Shown here one piece after another: positions 35,223 to 44,418 of a stretch of 64,000 bases of DNA (positions within the stretch are counted from its first letter, which is position 1; every line of letters starts with the position of its first letter). The notes below the pieces were generated by a model, which saw only the letters and a list, made by a program, of their open reading frames with translations, ran no database searches and was not told the DNA's origin. Position numbers and translations under genes: made by a program. The DNA lies in NCBI GenBank assembly GCA_002718995.2, contig PBGL02000010.1, positions 16,475-80,474 on the forward strand. The letters are read 5' to 3'. This DNA comes from Methanobacteriota archaeon (GTDB taxonomy: Archaea; Thermoplasmatota; Poseidoniia; Poseidoniales; Thalassarchaeaceae).

Positions 35223-37835
35223 ATGCGTACCTCCGCAGTTGCCGCAGCCTTACTGATAGCGATAACTAGTTTGGGACCAATTACGCTATCTTCTGGACAG
35301 GCTGCACCGGGTGGATCTCCATTCCCAGATCACGTTTTCATCAACGAGATTTACGCATCTCCCAATAGTGAGTCTTACGGAGGCATAGACTGGAATGGCG
35401 ATGGGGAGATTGGTCGTTTCTCTAATCAATTCGTAGAGCTTCACAATCCCACTGATGGAGCAGTAGACATTGGAGGATGGTGGCTTGACGACATAGCCGA
35501 AGGCGGCTCCCCCATGTGCAGTATCGCTTGGGGGACCGTTCTCGAACCTGGTGCCTACCTCGTATTCTACAGAGCGCAGACCAATATCGAATTGGATTAC
35601 TATGACGGTGATACTGTATCGATCTTGGATGGTTCGGGATCGGTAGTTGACTCTGTCAGCTACGGAGCGGAAGATTCTGATTACGGAATCCCCTATGGAT
35701 ATGGGTCTGATGGAAACTGGGCAAAGCTATCTGATGGCAGTCCGACTCCAGGCGGCTCTAACAGTGAGGAATGGGTAGGAGTTAACCACCTGATGGGCAA
35801 TTGCTACCCGCCTCAAGATCATGTTCACCGAGGAGAGTATGTTCTCGAGGGTCGAGTCGTTACTATGGTTTCACAGAATGACGTTATTGACGATGGGCGT
35901 GTCTTGGTGAGAGATGGCATCATTGAGGCTGTTTGGAGTGCATCGGATGAAACTCCTTCTCAGGCAGAGGGAGTAGTTCATGTGCCAACCAGTGGCACGA
36001 TATACCCAGGATTTGTTGACCCTCACAACCATGCAAAGTATAACTTGATTCCACTGTGGGATCATGGGACTGATGGTTGGGATAATAGGTACCAGTGGCA
36101 GTCTTACTCCGGATACAGTGATGCCAAGGATATTGGCTGCTCACTCTATGATTCATCTGCTATGAGATTTGCAGAGTTGAGGGCGGTCGCCGGAGGAAAT
36201 ACGGCCTTGCAGGGAAGTTCGACTACGGGTACCGATACCTTCGAGACTATGCTCGCTAGGAATATCGAGCTGTACAACTTTGGAGGGGATGGCATTTGGA
36301 CCAAGGTAACTGAATTGGAGTCGGACTACGAAGGCAACCACATCAAGAGCGGGAATTCGTCAGGAGGTCTAAATGCATGGTTTATCCATCTCGCAGAGGG
36401 TGTTGATGAGTCCAGCAGAGCAGAGTTTGACGTACTAGTGGAGAATGACTTACTTGTTGGCGAGATAGTGGTAATTCATGGGACTGGGCTTACTCAGCCG
36501 GAGTTCTCTGCTTTGGGCGACGTAGGAGGGAGCCTCGCTTGGTCGCCGACATCAAATCTGCTGCTGTATGGGGATACCACGGACATTGCTACGGCGAAAG
36601 CTGAGGGAGTCAACATCATGATTGGCCCGGACTGGTCACCTTCGGGCTCCAAAAGCTCCCTGCACGAGCTCAAAACTGCCGACTGGTGGGATGAAAATGT
36701 ACTTGGAGATATTTTCACGGATTTCGAAATGTTGCAGACGATCACAACTAACGTAGTAGATGCCATAGGGTGGTCGGGCAACACAGGGAGGATCATGGAG
36801 GGGCTGGCTGCGGACCTAGTGGTCCTAGATACCTTCGAAGCAGATCCATATCGGAATGCTATAGAGGCCATAGACCCGGATATCAGACTGGTCGTAGTAG
36901 GCGGACTCCCTGTTTTCGGAGACGTCGACATCATGCAAGCTATGGATGACGAAGTTGAGGTCATTGAGGCCGAGGGTTTCAGAAAGGCGACTGACATTAC
37001 CTATGATGGAGTTCCTGAGGCCCAGCAAACGTTCGCAGAAATGTTCGCATACCTACAGGAGTGCAATGAAGGGAAGAGCGTGCCAATTGAGTACCTATTC
37101 ACACTAGGCGATGAACGTTACTTCGACGTTCTGAATCGCTCTCTGACATTCCAGAAAGACAGGACTATTGATCTATGGTCCGACTACTACGATATCGAGC
37201 TCGACGAAAACGGTCATCGTGTTGGCGGCACTGTTGGCGGGGCTGACCCAATTGAGACGAATCTCACTGGGAATAGTGGCAATGGGGGGAATAATGCGCC
37301 AGCTACACCGCCTCCCGAACTTCCGACGACATTCTCAACCTTCGGCCCCAGAGGTGGCTACATCCCTCATCCAACAACGATATCCGATGGAATTCACATC
37401 GAGGATTGTTTGTCCGATTTCGGGAATGGGATGCCAGAAGTTTCTGAGGGGGAGATGATCCTCTGTGGATCCATACTAATCGTGATGGAAGACACCGACG
37501 AATGTATCTCATCATGGTTCATGACCCAGTTCTGTAATCTTGAGGTATCCGACTCTTTCACGGTGCCAGGAAGGGTTTGCACCGATGCCATGATTACTTC
37601 TTCTGACGAGGAATGGATAGAATGCAGGCATGACGTTGTTTTCATTGAGGCATCTTCGGATGAGGCTCCCAATGATCCGAATTATACCGACTCTTCGGAT
37701 GAATCTTGGTTAGATAGCCCCCTCTACTGGGTTGCGATAATTGCAGCTATAGCTGTGATAATTGGTTCTTTGGCCATCATCAATAGCAATCTTAGAGAAC
37801 GCATAACTGCTACCTTGGGACTCGAGGAAGAATAG
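35223..37835 (+). CDS. Secreted lamin-tail/amidohydrolase fusion with C-terminal anchor
   Basis: 870 residues. Domains in order: signal peptide (1-28), lamin-tail-like (LTD) domain (about 34-180: VFINEIYASP, FVELHNPTDGAVDIGGWWLDD), amidohydrolase domain (about 205-625) with the metal motif DPHNHA (His268, His270) and later VIHGTG, then a Cys-containing linker, and one membrane span near the C terminus (about 833-853). Amidohydrolases hydrolyse or deaminate cyclic amides and are normally cytosolic; here export is implied. The pairing with LTD is unusual. The ATG at 35223 leaves a coherent signal peptide. Confidence 0.75.
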   Translation: MRTSAVAAALLIAITSLGPITLSSGQAAPGGSPFPDHVFINEIYASPNSESYGGIDWNGDGEIGRFSNQFVELHNPTDGAVDIGGWWLDDIAEGGSPMCSIAWGTVLEPGAYLVFYRAQTNIELDYYDGDTVSILDGSGSVVDSVSYGAEDSDYGIPYGYGSDGNWAKLSDGSPTPGGSNSEEWVGVNHLMGNCYPPQDHVHRGEYVLEGRVVTMVSQNDVIDDGRVLVRDGIIEAVWSASDETPSQAEGVVHVPTSGTIYPGFVDPHNHAKYNLIPLWDHGTDGWDNRYQWQSYSGYSDAKDIGCSLYDSSAMRFAELRAVAGGNTALQGSSTTGTDTFETMLARNIELYNFGGDGIWTKVTELESDYEGNHIKSGNSSGGLNAWFIHLAEGVDESSRAEFDVLVENDLLVGEIVVIHGTGLTQPEFSALGDVGGSLAWSPTSNLLLYGDTTDIATAKAEGVNIMIGPDWSPSGSKSSLHELKTADWWDENVLGDIFTDFEMLQTITTNVVDAIGWSGNTGRIMEGLAADLVVLDTFEADPYRNAIEAIDPDIRLVVVGGLPVFGDVDIMQAMDDEVEVIEAEGFRKATDITYDGVPEAQQTFAEMFAYLQECNEGKSVPIEYLFTLGDERYFDVLNRSLTFQKDRTIDLWSDYYDIELDENGHRVGGTVGGADPIETNLTGNSGNGGNNAPATPPPELPTTFSTFGPRGGYIPHPTTISDGIHIEDCLSDFGNGMPEVSEGEMILCGSILIVMEDTDECISSWFMTQFCNLEVSDSFTVPGRVCTDAMITSSDEEWIECRHDVVFIEASSDEAPNDPNYTDSSDESWLDSPLYWVAIIAAIAVIIGSLAIINSNLRERITATLGLEEE

Positions 37836-37839
37836 GTAT

Positions 37840-39273
37840 TCACTCAATTCTCCAAGTTGGACCATCGGCTCCGTCTTCGACAATCACGCCCATGGAGATT
37901 AGCTCGTCCCTTATCTCATCGGCCCTTGACCAGTTCTTTGACTCCCTCGCGGACTCCCTCGCTTCTAGGAGAGCCTCGACTTGCGAGGATATTGCTGAGC
38001 GCGCTTCTGCCTCAGAGTTGCTCATGGATAATGCCTCTTCTTTGGATGGCAAAATTCCCAAGACTTCACCCGCGAACTCGGCAAGCCATCCAGTGGCAGC
38101 AGAAATGCTGGATTTATCCGAATTAGAATCAATCATTTGCCTCAGTAATTTGACGACGGACTGCACCTCCACCAGTGCCACACGGGTATTGAAATCGTCA
38201 TTCATTCCCAAAGAGAACCTCTCGTTGGCTTCGGATAATTCCACGTTCTGTGACCAATCGCCGATGCCTGCCATAGTAAGGCCATCGGAATAGGCCCTGA
38301 GCAGCCTTCCATGATTCAACCTGGAGTCGTCAATCATCACCGAATTGAAATCCACCGGCTGACGATATGGCGCATTTATCAGAGTATAACGTAGAACTAG
38401 TGGATCGATGCTCTCCAAAGCGTCTCTGACTGTCCAAAAATTTCCCTCTGACTTACTCATCTTCTCCCCATCAACGTTAATCATCCCATTGTGAATCCAG
38501 TACTGGACAACTGGATCGTGCCCCAAACAGCATTCTGATTGGAAAATCTCTGCTTCGTGATGAGGGAACATCAAGTCCGAGCCTCCTCCGTGGATATCGA
38601 ATCTCTCTCCGAGATGTTTTAGGGACATTGCGGAGCACTCGATGTGCCAACCGGGCCGTCCTGGGCCCCATGGACTCTCCCATATGGGCTCCCCCTCCTT
38701 GGCTGACTTCCATAGTGCGAAGTCCCTATGATCTCTCTTTCCTGATCCTGTTTCGTCGACCCTTCCGCCAGCTCCCTCCCTTACCATCTCCAAGGTCTGC
38801 CCGGTCAATTGGCCGTATTTTTCAGGTGCTGTATCGATTTCGAAGTAGACTCCATCTTTGGCGACATAGGCAAAACCCTTGTCGATCAGATTAGTTATCA
38901 TCTCTTGAATTTCGGGAATTGTCTCTGTGACTCGGGGGTAGGCATCTGCTCTGGTTACGTTCAGGGCATCCATCACCTCAAAGTAGTCGTCTATATTCCT
39001 ATTTGCGACTTCTAGGAAATCCACTCCCTCCTCTGAAGAGACTGCAATTATCTTATCATCGATATCGGTGAAGTTAGCAATATAATTGACTTTTAGGCCG
39101 CTCTTACGCAGCCACCTAACAATTATGTCGAATGCTACTGCCTGTCTAGCATGCCCTATGTGACTGGGGGAGTAGGGGGTTATCCCACAAGCATAGATTC
39201 CAATTTGCCCTTCCACTAGGGGGATAAGCTCACGCTTGGTACGTGAACGAGTGTCGTATACCCTTAGCGCCAT
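37840..39273 (-). CDS. cysS: Cysteinyl-tRNA synthetase
   Basis: 477 residues, class I synthetase charging tRNA-Cys. HIGH (38-41) and KMSKS (271-275) motifs, and zinc ligands Cys29, Cys213, His238 and Glu242 are all present. Full length for the family. Convergent with the amidohydrolase fusion gene, four bases apart; it follows the glutamine-amidotransferase gene by 27 bases on the minus strand. Confidence 0.95.
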   Translation of the reverse strand: MALRVYDTRSRTKRELIPLVEGQIGIYACGITPYSPSHIGHARQAVAFDIIVRWLRKSGLKVNYIANFTDIDDKIIAVSSEEGVDFLEVANRNIDDYFEVMDALNVTRADAYPRVTETIPEIQEMITNLIDKGFAYVAKDGVYFEIDTAPEKYGQLTGQTLEMVREGAGGRVDETGSGKRDHRDFALWKSAKEGEPIWESPWGPGRPGWHIECSAMSLKHLGERFDIHGGGSDLMFPHHEAEIFQSECCLGHDPVVQYWIHNGMINVDGEKMSKSEGNFWTVRDALESIDPLVLRYTLINAPYRQPVDFNSVMIDDSRLNHGRLLRAYSDGLTMAGIGDWSQNVELSEANERFSLGMNDDFNTRVALVEVQSVVKLLRQMIDSNSDKSSISAATGWLAEFAGEVLGILPSKEEALSMSNSEAEARSAISSQVEALLEARESARESKNWSRADEIRDELISMGVIVEDGADGPTWRIE

Positions 39274-39300
39274 CGACCTCTCTGCTAGGCTTATCCGTCA

Positions 39301-39990
39301 TCAACCTCTCGCTGCTTTAACCAATGCAGCGAACAGTAAGTCATGTCCCTTGCGTTCAGGGTGCCACTGAACTCCTAAGCAGAATTTCTTATCCTTCCTC
39401 TCAACTGCTTCGATTAATCCGTCATGTTCAGCAATAGCGGAAACGTTGAGAGAACCTGGATCAGCGACGCCCTGATGGTGCGTCGAGTTCACAAAGAATG
39501 AAGTTCCCATTAGTTCGGCTAGAATCGAATCTTTCTCAACAATAACTCCGTGATCCGTAGATTCGCCGTCATACCCGCCATGGCCCTCATGGCCGGGGGT
39601 GTCGTCGAGATGCTGGTGTAGTGAGCCGCCGTGAGCTATGCTAAGTATCTGCATGCCCCTGCATACCCCTAAAAGTGGCATGTCCATTTCCAAGGCAGAA
39701 GAAATTAGTCCGATCTCAGTTTCATCCTGATCGGGATAGAACTCCTTGGTCATTGGCCCGGGAGTCTGCCCATACAGAGTAGGGGAAACATCCGGACCTC
39801 CGGAAATGATTAGTCCGTCGATGCTTTTCAGAAGGTTTGTCATGTCCCCTGCAGGGGGGATGATCAGTGGGATTCCCCCTGCCTCGTCTATCATTGAAAC
39901 GTATGCCGAGGGCAAAATTGCCGCGTGCCTCTGCCAGTTCCCATACTGGGTGTCGCGCATGAAGCATGTGATGCCTATTACTGGACGCAC
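39301..39990 (-). CDS. Class I glutamine amidotransferase-like hydrolase (PuuD type)
   Basis: 229 residues. Catalytic Cys110 in GVCRGMQ and His-Glu in VQWHPE match the peptidase C26 family, which includes gamma-glutamyl-GABA hydrolase. The SGGPDVSPTLYGQ segment is family-typical. Substrate here unknown. The start is GTG, directly after the stop of the upstream membrane protein gene (TGA-GTG), so the two are coupled. Confidence 0.85.
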   Translation of the reverse strand: MRPVIGITCFMRDTQYGNWQRHAAILPSAYVSMIDEAGGIPLIIPPAGDMTNLLKSIDGLIISGGPDVSPTLYGQTPGPMTKEFYPDQDETEIGLISSALEMDMPLLGVCRGMQILSIAHGGSLHQHLDDTPGHEGHGGYDGESTDHGVIVEKDSILAELMGTSFFVNSTHHQGVADPGSLNVSAIAEHDGLIEAVERKDKKFCLGVQWHPERKGHDLLFAALVKAARG

Positions 39991-40392
39991 TCAAACACCT
40001 GATGATTCTCTGAGTTTCCTAGCATGTCTGAATGACATGATTCCTGCAGTCATGAAGATGGACCCCAATACCACTAGGATCAGATGGGACCCTATTGCCA
40101 GGTTGGACTTGCCTCCAACATCGATGAGACCTTGTGCGCCACCGGCAACCATGAGCAGCGCGAAACACATCGCCGCGTGCATGTAATGATGCCTGTTAGC
40201 CTCATTTCTCTCGGATAAAATTCCGAGAAGGAGAAGGGGGGCGCCCATAAATGCGGGTATCATTGCGGTTACGGAAGGTGGATCAGCGCTCTGCATGAAG
40301 TAAGCGACTAAGCCCCAGATAACCAGGATTCCGCCAGCAACCTTTGCCAGATTAGGTATTGTCAAGCCAGAGAAAGTAAACGTGTCTTCCAT
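39991..40392 (-). CDS. Small four-span membrane protein
   Basis: 133 residues with four hydrophobic spans (about 17-34, 42-59, 71-88, 99-118) and a basic end (SFRHARKLRESS). I do not recognise a family. It is directly upstream of the PuuD-like gene with no gap, 39 bases after the iron-sulfur membrane protein gene. Confidence 0.6.
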   Translation of the reverse strand: MEDTFTFSGLTIPNLAKVAGGILVIWGLVAYFMQSADPPSVTAMIPAFMGAPLLLLGILSERNEANRHHYMHAAMCFALLMVAGGAQGLIDVGGKSNLAIGSHLILVVLGSIFMTAGIMSFRHARKLRESSGV

Positions 40393-40431
40393 GTCCTTGG
40401 CTGGATGTTACTGCTTATGACACTCACTATT

Positions 40432-42438
40432 CTATGCTGTCGAATCGGCACTGGCATTCTCGTGAATTTCCTGATCCCTAGCAACTATTTGCTCCCATAG
40501 TAATTCTGCAACGTCAAGGACCTCCATCTCAGCACCAACTGCGTCCAGCCCATCCTTCACCATAACAGAGCAGAAGGGGCATCCGACGGCAACGGTATCG
40601 CAACCGGTCTCTGCCAACTCTGCGGCCCTGATCTCATTGACCCTCTTGTCAGCGTCTTCCTCCATCCACATCTGAGCGCCTCCTGCACCGCAGCAAAACG
40701 AGGACTTGCCGTGCCTCTCGGGCTCAGCGTCGACCCCCCCTATTACCGATCTGGGCTCTTCGACAACGCCTCCCATCCTACCCAAATAGCAAGGATCGTG
40801 GAAGGTTACGCTTCGACCATTCTTCTTGGCATCTGGGAGTTTTCCCTCTTCCTGGAGCTTGGCGAGGATTTCAGAATGGTGGAATACCTCCAGTTCGTCT
40901 CCTCCGAAGTCCCCATACTCCTTTCCTAGGGTGTGGAAGCAATGCGGGCATGAAGCGACTATCCTCTTGACACCTAGCTCTTGGAATGTCATCATGTTAG
41001 TCTCGGCAAGCATTTGGAACAGATATTCGTTGCCGGCTCTGCGGGCAGGGTCACCGGAGCACCCTTCTTGCATACCGAGGATGCCGACATCCAAGCCTGC
41101 CTCCTTCAGAAGTGAAATTGTAGATCTTGCGACTTTCTGGTTCCTTTCATCAAAGCTTCCTGCGCAACCCACGAAGTAGATGTACTCAGCAGGCTCGCCG
41201 ACCTTGACATCCAGATCCGCAGCCCAGTCAGCCCTCTCGTGAGCCCCGAATCCATATGGATTGGATGCAGATTCTATATTCCCCATTGCAGTGTTCAAGA
41301 CCTCTGGATATTCCATGGTCTCCATCATAGCGTTTCTTCTCAGATCTGTTAGTTTGGGGACGTGCTCAATGTATAGCGGGCAAACATCGACACATGCATT
41401 GCAAGTCGTGCATGCCCATACAGCATCCTCGGAAATCCTAGTCATCATCGTCTCGGAAGGCTCCCCTCCGGAGAGGAGTATTGGAGCGTGCTCGTTAGCA
41501 TAGTCCCTGACATCGTGAATAACTTGCATGGGGTTCAGGGACTTTCCTGAGGCATATGCTGGACATACATCCTGACACCTAGCACAGGAAGTGCATGACC
41601 AGCCGTCTATGAGCTGCCTCCATGTGTACTGAGTGTAGGAGCTAACACCGAATGAGTCTATATCCAAATCTTCCAAGGGGACTGCCTTTCCATCCTCTCC
41701 AACTGCCAGAGGCCTCATCTTTCCGGGAGGCTCGATATCGTGGAAGAAGACGTTTGGGACTGCCATAACCAAGTGCATGTGTTTGGAGACGGGAATTAGG
41801 AAGAGGAACACGGAAATGGCAACCATATGAGCCCAATAGGCGGCGATTACAGTTCCCTCGGAAAGATCCATCTCGGCAAACATGTGACCGAACGGCTCCC
41901 AGAATGGGGAAGGACCCTCATAAGACTCGACCACGAATGAGGTAGTAGTAATTGTCAATATTAGTAGTAGGATTACATTCCCTTCAAGTTGGGACTTTCC
42001 CTTCAACTTCTCTGGAGTGAAGACTACCCTCCGAATAAGGGCGGCGGAACAACCGATTAGGGCCATAGTATAGCCGAGTTCCACCATTCCATTCCATGGC
42101 CCATTTAGGACGCTTGGCAAGACATGCTCTGAGAATGCATTTGCCGTTGCCAGGTCGAACATATCGGAAGCCAGCATCAAGAAGCCCCAGAACATCAGAA
42201 CGTGCATAGTTCCGGCTACTCTGTCCCTCAGGACTTTCTTCTGGCCTAGCCAACCCGAGAGGAAGACCCCTATTCTTGTACCCCATGAGTCGAATCTATC
42301 ATCCGAGGAGCCTATCATAACTAGTCGTACTGCCTTCTGAACTTGGTATGTGAAGAAGCCAATGGAAATAGTGCCGAGAATAGCAAGAAGTTGCCAACCC
42401 TCGAAGGGGCCGTATGATTGTAGAAGAGGATGTTCCAT
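40432..42438 (-). CDS. Membrane iron-sulfur oxidoreductase, HdrD/EMO-like
   Basis: 668 residues. An N-terminal NarI-like membrane part with about six spans is followed by two ferredoxin-type cluster motifs (CTSCARCQDVCP, CTTCNACVDVCP) and two CCG (heterodisulfide reductase subunit) domains (FVGCAGS, and SFCCGAGGAQMW). The layout matches the ETF:quinone oxidoreductase (EMO) family that feeds electrons from ETF to menaquinone in beta-oxidation. This is inferred; no ETF genes are in the window. The ATG at 42438 has GAGGT seven bases upstream. Confidence 0.82.
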   Translation of the reverse strand: MEHPLLQSYGPFEGWQLLAILGTISIGFFTYQVQKAVRLVMIGSSDDRFDSWGTRIGVFLSGWLGQKKVLRDRVAGTMHVLMFWGFLMLASDMFDLATANAFSEHVLPSVLNGPWNGMVELGYTMALIGCSAALIRRVVFTPEKLKGKSQLEGNVILLLILTITTTSFVVESYEGPSPFWEPFGHMFAEMDLSEGTVIAAYWAHMVAISVFLFLIPVSKHMHLVMAVPNVFFHDIEPPGKMRPLAVGEDGKAVPLEDLDIDSFGVSSYTQYTWRQLIDGWSCTSCARCQDVCPAYASGKSLNPMQVIHDVRDYANEHAPILLSGGEPSETMMTRISEDAVWACTTCNACVDVCPLYIEHVPKLTDLRRNAMMETMEYPEVLNTAMGNIESASNPYGFGAHERADWAADLDVKVGEPAEYIYFVGCAGSFDERNQKVARSTISLLKEAGLDVGILGMQEGCSGDPARRAGNEYLFQMLAETNMMTFQELGVKRIVASCPHCFHTLGKEYGDFGGDELEVFHHSEILAKLQEEGKLPDAKKNGRSVTFHDPCYLGRMGGVVEEPRSVIGGVDAEPERHGKSSFCCGAGGAQMWMEEDADKRVNEIRAAELAETGCDTVAVGCPFCSVMVKDGLDAVGAEMEVLDVAELLWEQIVARDQEIHENASADSTA

Positions 42439-42495
42439 CTGAAAACCTCGCACCGTTCTATCTCTAGCCTAAGGAGTGTCGGCATGTTGTTGAAG

Positions 42496-42555
42496 CAGGT
42501 GCAATAATTAAAGCAACAGGTAATAATTACTACACCGAGTTAATTGTAACCGAGT
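42496..42555. promoter_or_regulatory. Repeat-rich control region between divergent genes
   Basis: Two imperfect 13-15 base repeats CAGGT(GC)AATAATTA (42496-42510, 42517-42529) start 21 bases apart, about two helical turns. Two ACCGAGT copies (42534-42540, 42549-42555) flank TAATTGTA. The region lies between the divergent iron-sulfur protein and mevalonate kinase genes and likely holds TATA boxes and a regulator site. Confidence 0.45.
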
Positions 42556-42601
42556 GTTTTCAGAACCCAACCCTAATTTCCCGAAGTCCGTAGCAGGGGG
42601 C

Positions 42602-43573
42602 ATGGCGCGTGCGTTCGCTCCGGGAAAATGTATTCTCTTCGGGGAGCATGCTGTAGTCTATGGGCACCCCGCTGTTGCAGTGGCTATAGACGCTGGAGTG
42701 GAGGTTTCGATCAAGGATTCGACCAAGTGGATGATCGAAGGTATGGATTTTGACCCCAGCCGTCACCCTCACATCACGCATATCCTAAGGGACGTTCTCA
42801 ATTACAATGGAGCGCCACTGGAAATTGACGTCAAGAGTGGTTTGTTCTCTGCTGCAGGACTTGGTTCATCTGCAGCGATTTCGAATGCAATGGGGGCGGC
42901 GTTGCAATTCCATATTGAACCTGGGAAAGACCTCGACAAGATAGGTCTTGCTAGGATGGGGCACTCTGCTGAAGCAAATGCGCAGAAAGGTAGGGCAAGT
43001 CCGACTGATACAGCTACCAGCGCCCTGGGGGGGTGCGTGGTAGTTTCGGGAGAATTGGTCGATGGGACTACGCACATTTTTGATGCTACACTTGACACCC
43101 CCGAGGGAGAGAGGTCTTGGTCAATTAGCAGAACTACAATTCCGGATGGATTAGACGCCTGGATCGTTCTAGGGTTCACTGGCATAGGATCTCCCACCGG
43201 AAGGATGGTGGCGGGTGTTGCGAGCCTTCTTGAGGAGGACCCATCAAAGGAGATGGAGATGGAGGCTATTGGAAAAATTACTCATGCCGGATTGGCGGCA
43301 CTTTCTGCTGGAAACCTTGAGGGGGTCGGTATTGCAATGAACGCATGCCATGAGAGGCTTAGGTCACTACAGGTCAGTAGCCCTGAACTGGAGCATCTAA
43401 TCAATGCGGCCAGGCCACATTCCCTTGGAGTCAAGCTAACTGGTGCAGGAGGCGGAGGATGTATGGTTGCTCTGACTAGGGATCCACGTAGAGTCGCTGA
43501 GGAAATCGAGATTGCTGGTGGCAAACCCCTGATTTCCAAACTAGGTGCAGAAGGCGCAAGAGTTCTCTCTTGA
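42602..43573 (+). CDS. mvk: Mevalonate kinase
   Basis: 323 residues, GHMP kinase. Phosphorylates mevalonate, the committing step of archaeal isoprenoid lipid synthesis. Seen: PGKCILFGEHAVVYGHPAVA at the N terminus, ATP loop GLGSSAA (86-92) and GAGGGG late in the protein, all specific for mevalonate kinases. A GTG at 42554 would add 16 residues; the ATG at 42602 begins in the family-typical place and follows a G-rich AGGGGG. Confidence 0.9.
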   Translation: MARAFAPGKCILFGEHAVVYGHPAVAVAIDAGVEVSIKDSTKWMIEGMDFDPSRHPHITHILRDVLNYNGAPLEIDVKSGLFSAAGLGSSAAISNAMGAALQFHIEPGKDLDKIGLARMGHSAEANAQKGRASPTDTATSALGGCVVVSGELVDGTTHIFDATLDTPEGERSWSISRTTIPDGLDAWIVLGFTGIGSPTGRMVAGVASLLEEDPSKEMEMEAIGKITHAGLAALSAGNLEGVGIAMNACHERLRSLQVSSPELEHLINAARPHSLGVKLTGAGGGGCMVALTRDPRRVAEEIEIAGGKPLISKLGAEGARVLS

Positions 43574-43615
43574 AGTCATATAACGGAACAAATGGTAGTT
43601 CGATGGCACAACTAT

Positions 43616-43625
43616 CTTTTATAAG
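43616..43625 (+). promoter_or_regulatory. TATA box of the TBP gene
   Basis: CTTTTATAAG ends about 20 bases before the TBP ATG at 43646, and its centre is about 25-26 bases before it, so transcription should start at or next to the ATG (leaderless). Confidence 0.6.
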
Positions 43626-43645
43626 TAGAATATAGTGCGCGGCCT

Positions 43646-44377
43646 ATGCTTAGTGACGAAGAGCGTCTTACAGTTGTGAATGTCGTAGCATCGACAAGAG
43701 TTGCCGAGGAGTTGGACCTGCCAGATATTGCAATCCAGCTCAATTGCGAGTATGAGCCAGAACAGTTTCCTGGTGTGGTCTACAGAGTGGTCGACCCAAA
43801 ACTCGCAATACTCATGTTTAGATCTGGCCGTGCGGTCTGTACCGGTGGCAAGAATCAAGCAAACATTGAGACAGGGATAGAGAGGATGATAGGTGACCTT
43901 AGGGCTGCTGGAATAACTACTTGGGATCTCAAAGATGTGGAAATAGAGGTTCAGAACATGGTCGCCACATACTCACTATTCTTCCCCGAGGACTACGATG
44001 GTGTCGCTAAGATGGACGATATCAATACAAAGGTCATCGATGCAGAAGGAGGGGGAATCAGGGCCGCTACTGATGAAGAGGTAGAGGAAGAGGACGAGAG
44101 GATCAGGGGCATAAAGCAGGGAGAGCCACTAGCAGCCCTGCCCAGAAGGCTGAATCTGAACAATCTGACCTTCCACCTTCCCTTTGACAAGGTTGAGTAT
44201 GAGCCAGAGCAGTTTCCCGGTCTGATATACAGACTTGATTACCCCAAGGTTGTCTGTCTGATTTTCGGAAGTGGGAAGATGGTCATCACAGGCGCTAGGC
44301 ATAAGGATGAGATTCTTGAGGCGGTCCAATTTATTCAGGACGAGCTTGCAGACTTACCAGACTACAGGGCCATGTGA
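43646..44377 (+). CDS. tbp: TATA-box binding protein with internal acidic insertion
   Basis: 243 residues; archaeal TBPs are about 180-190. The two stirrup repeats are clear: EYEPEQFPGVVYR (36-48) and EYEPEQFPGLIYR (184-196). Residues about 113-167 (bases 43982-44146), within the second repeat between the VQNMVA strand and the LNLNNL helix, form an acidic insertion with a run of Glu and Asp (EEVEEEDER). TBP nucleates archaeal transcription with TFB. Co-transcription with the surface protein gene after it (41 bases) is possible. Confidence 0.92.
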   Translation: MLSDEERLTVVNVVASTRVAEELDLPDIAIQLNCEYEPEQFPGVVYRVVDPKLAILMFRSGRAVCTGGKNQANIETGIERMIGDLRAAGITTWDLKDVEIEVQNMVATYSLFFPEDYDGVAKMDDINTKVIDAEGGGIRAATDEEVEEEDERIRGIKQGEPLAALPRRLNLNNLTFHLPFDKVEYEPEQFPGLIYRLDYPKVVCLIFGSGKMVITGARHKDEILEAVQFIQDELADLPDYRAM

Positions 44378-44418
44378 GCTTAGACACATTGATTTGGGCG
44401 TGTCACCCAGAGACCGTT

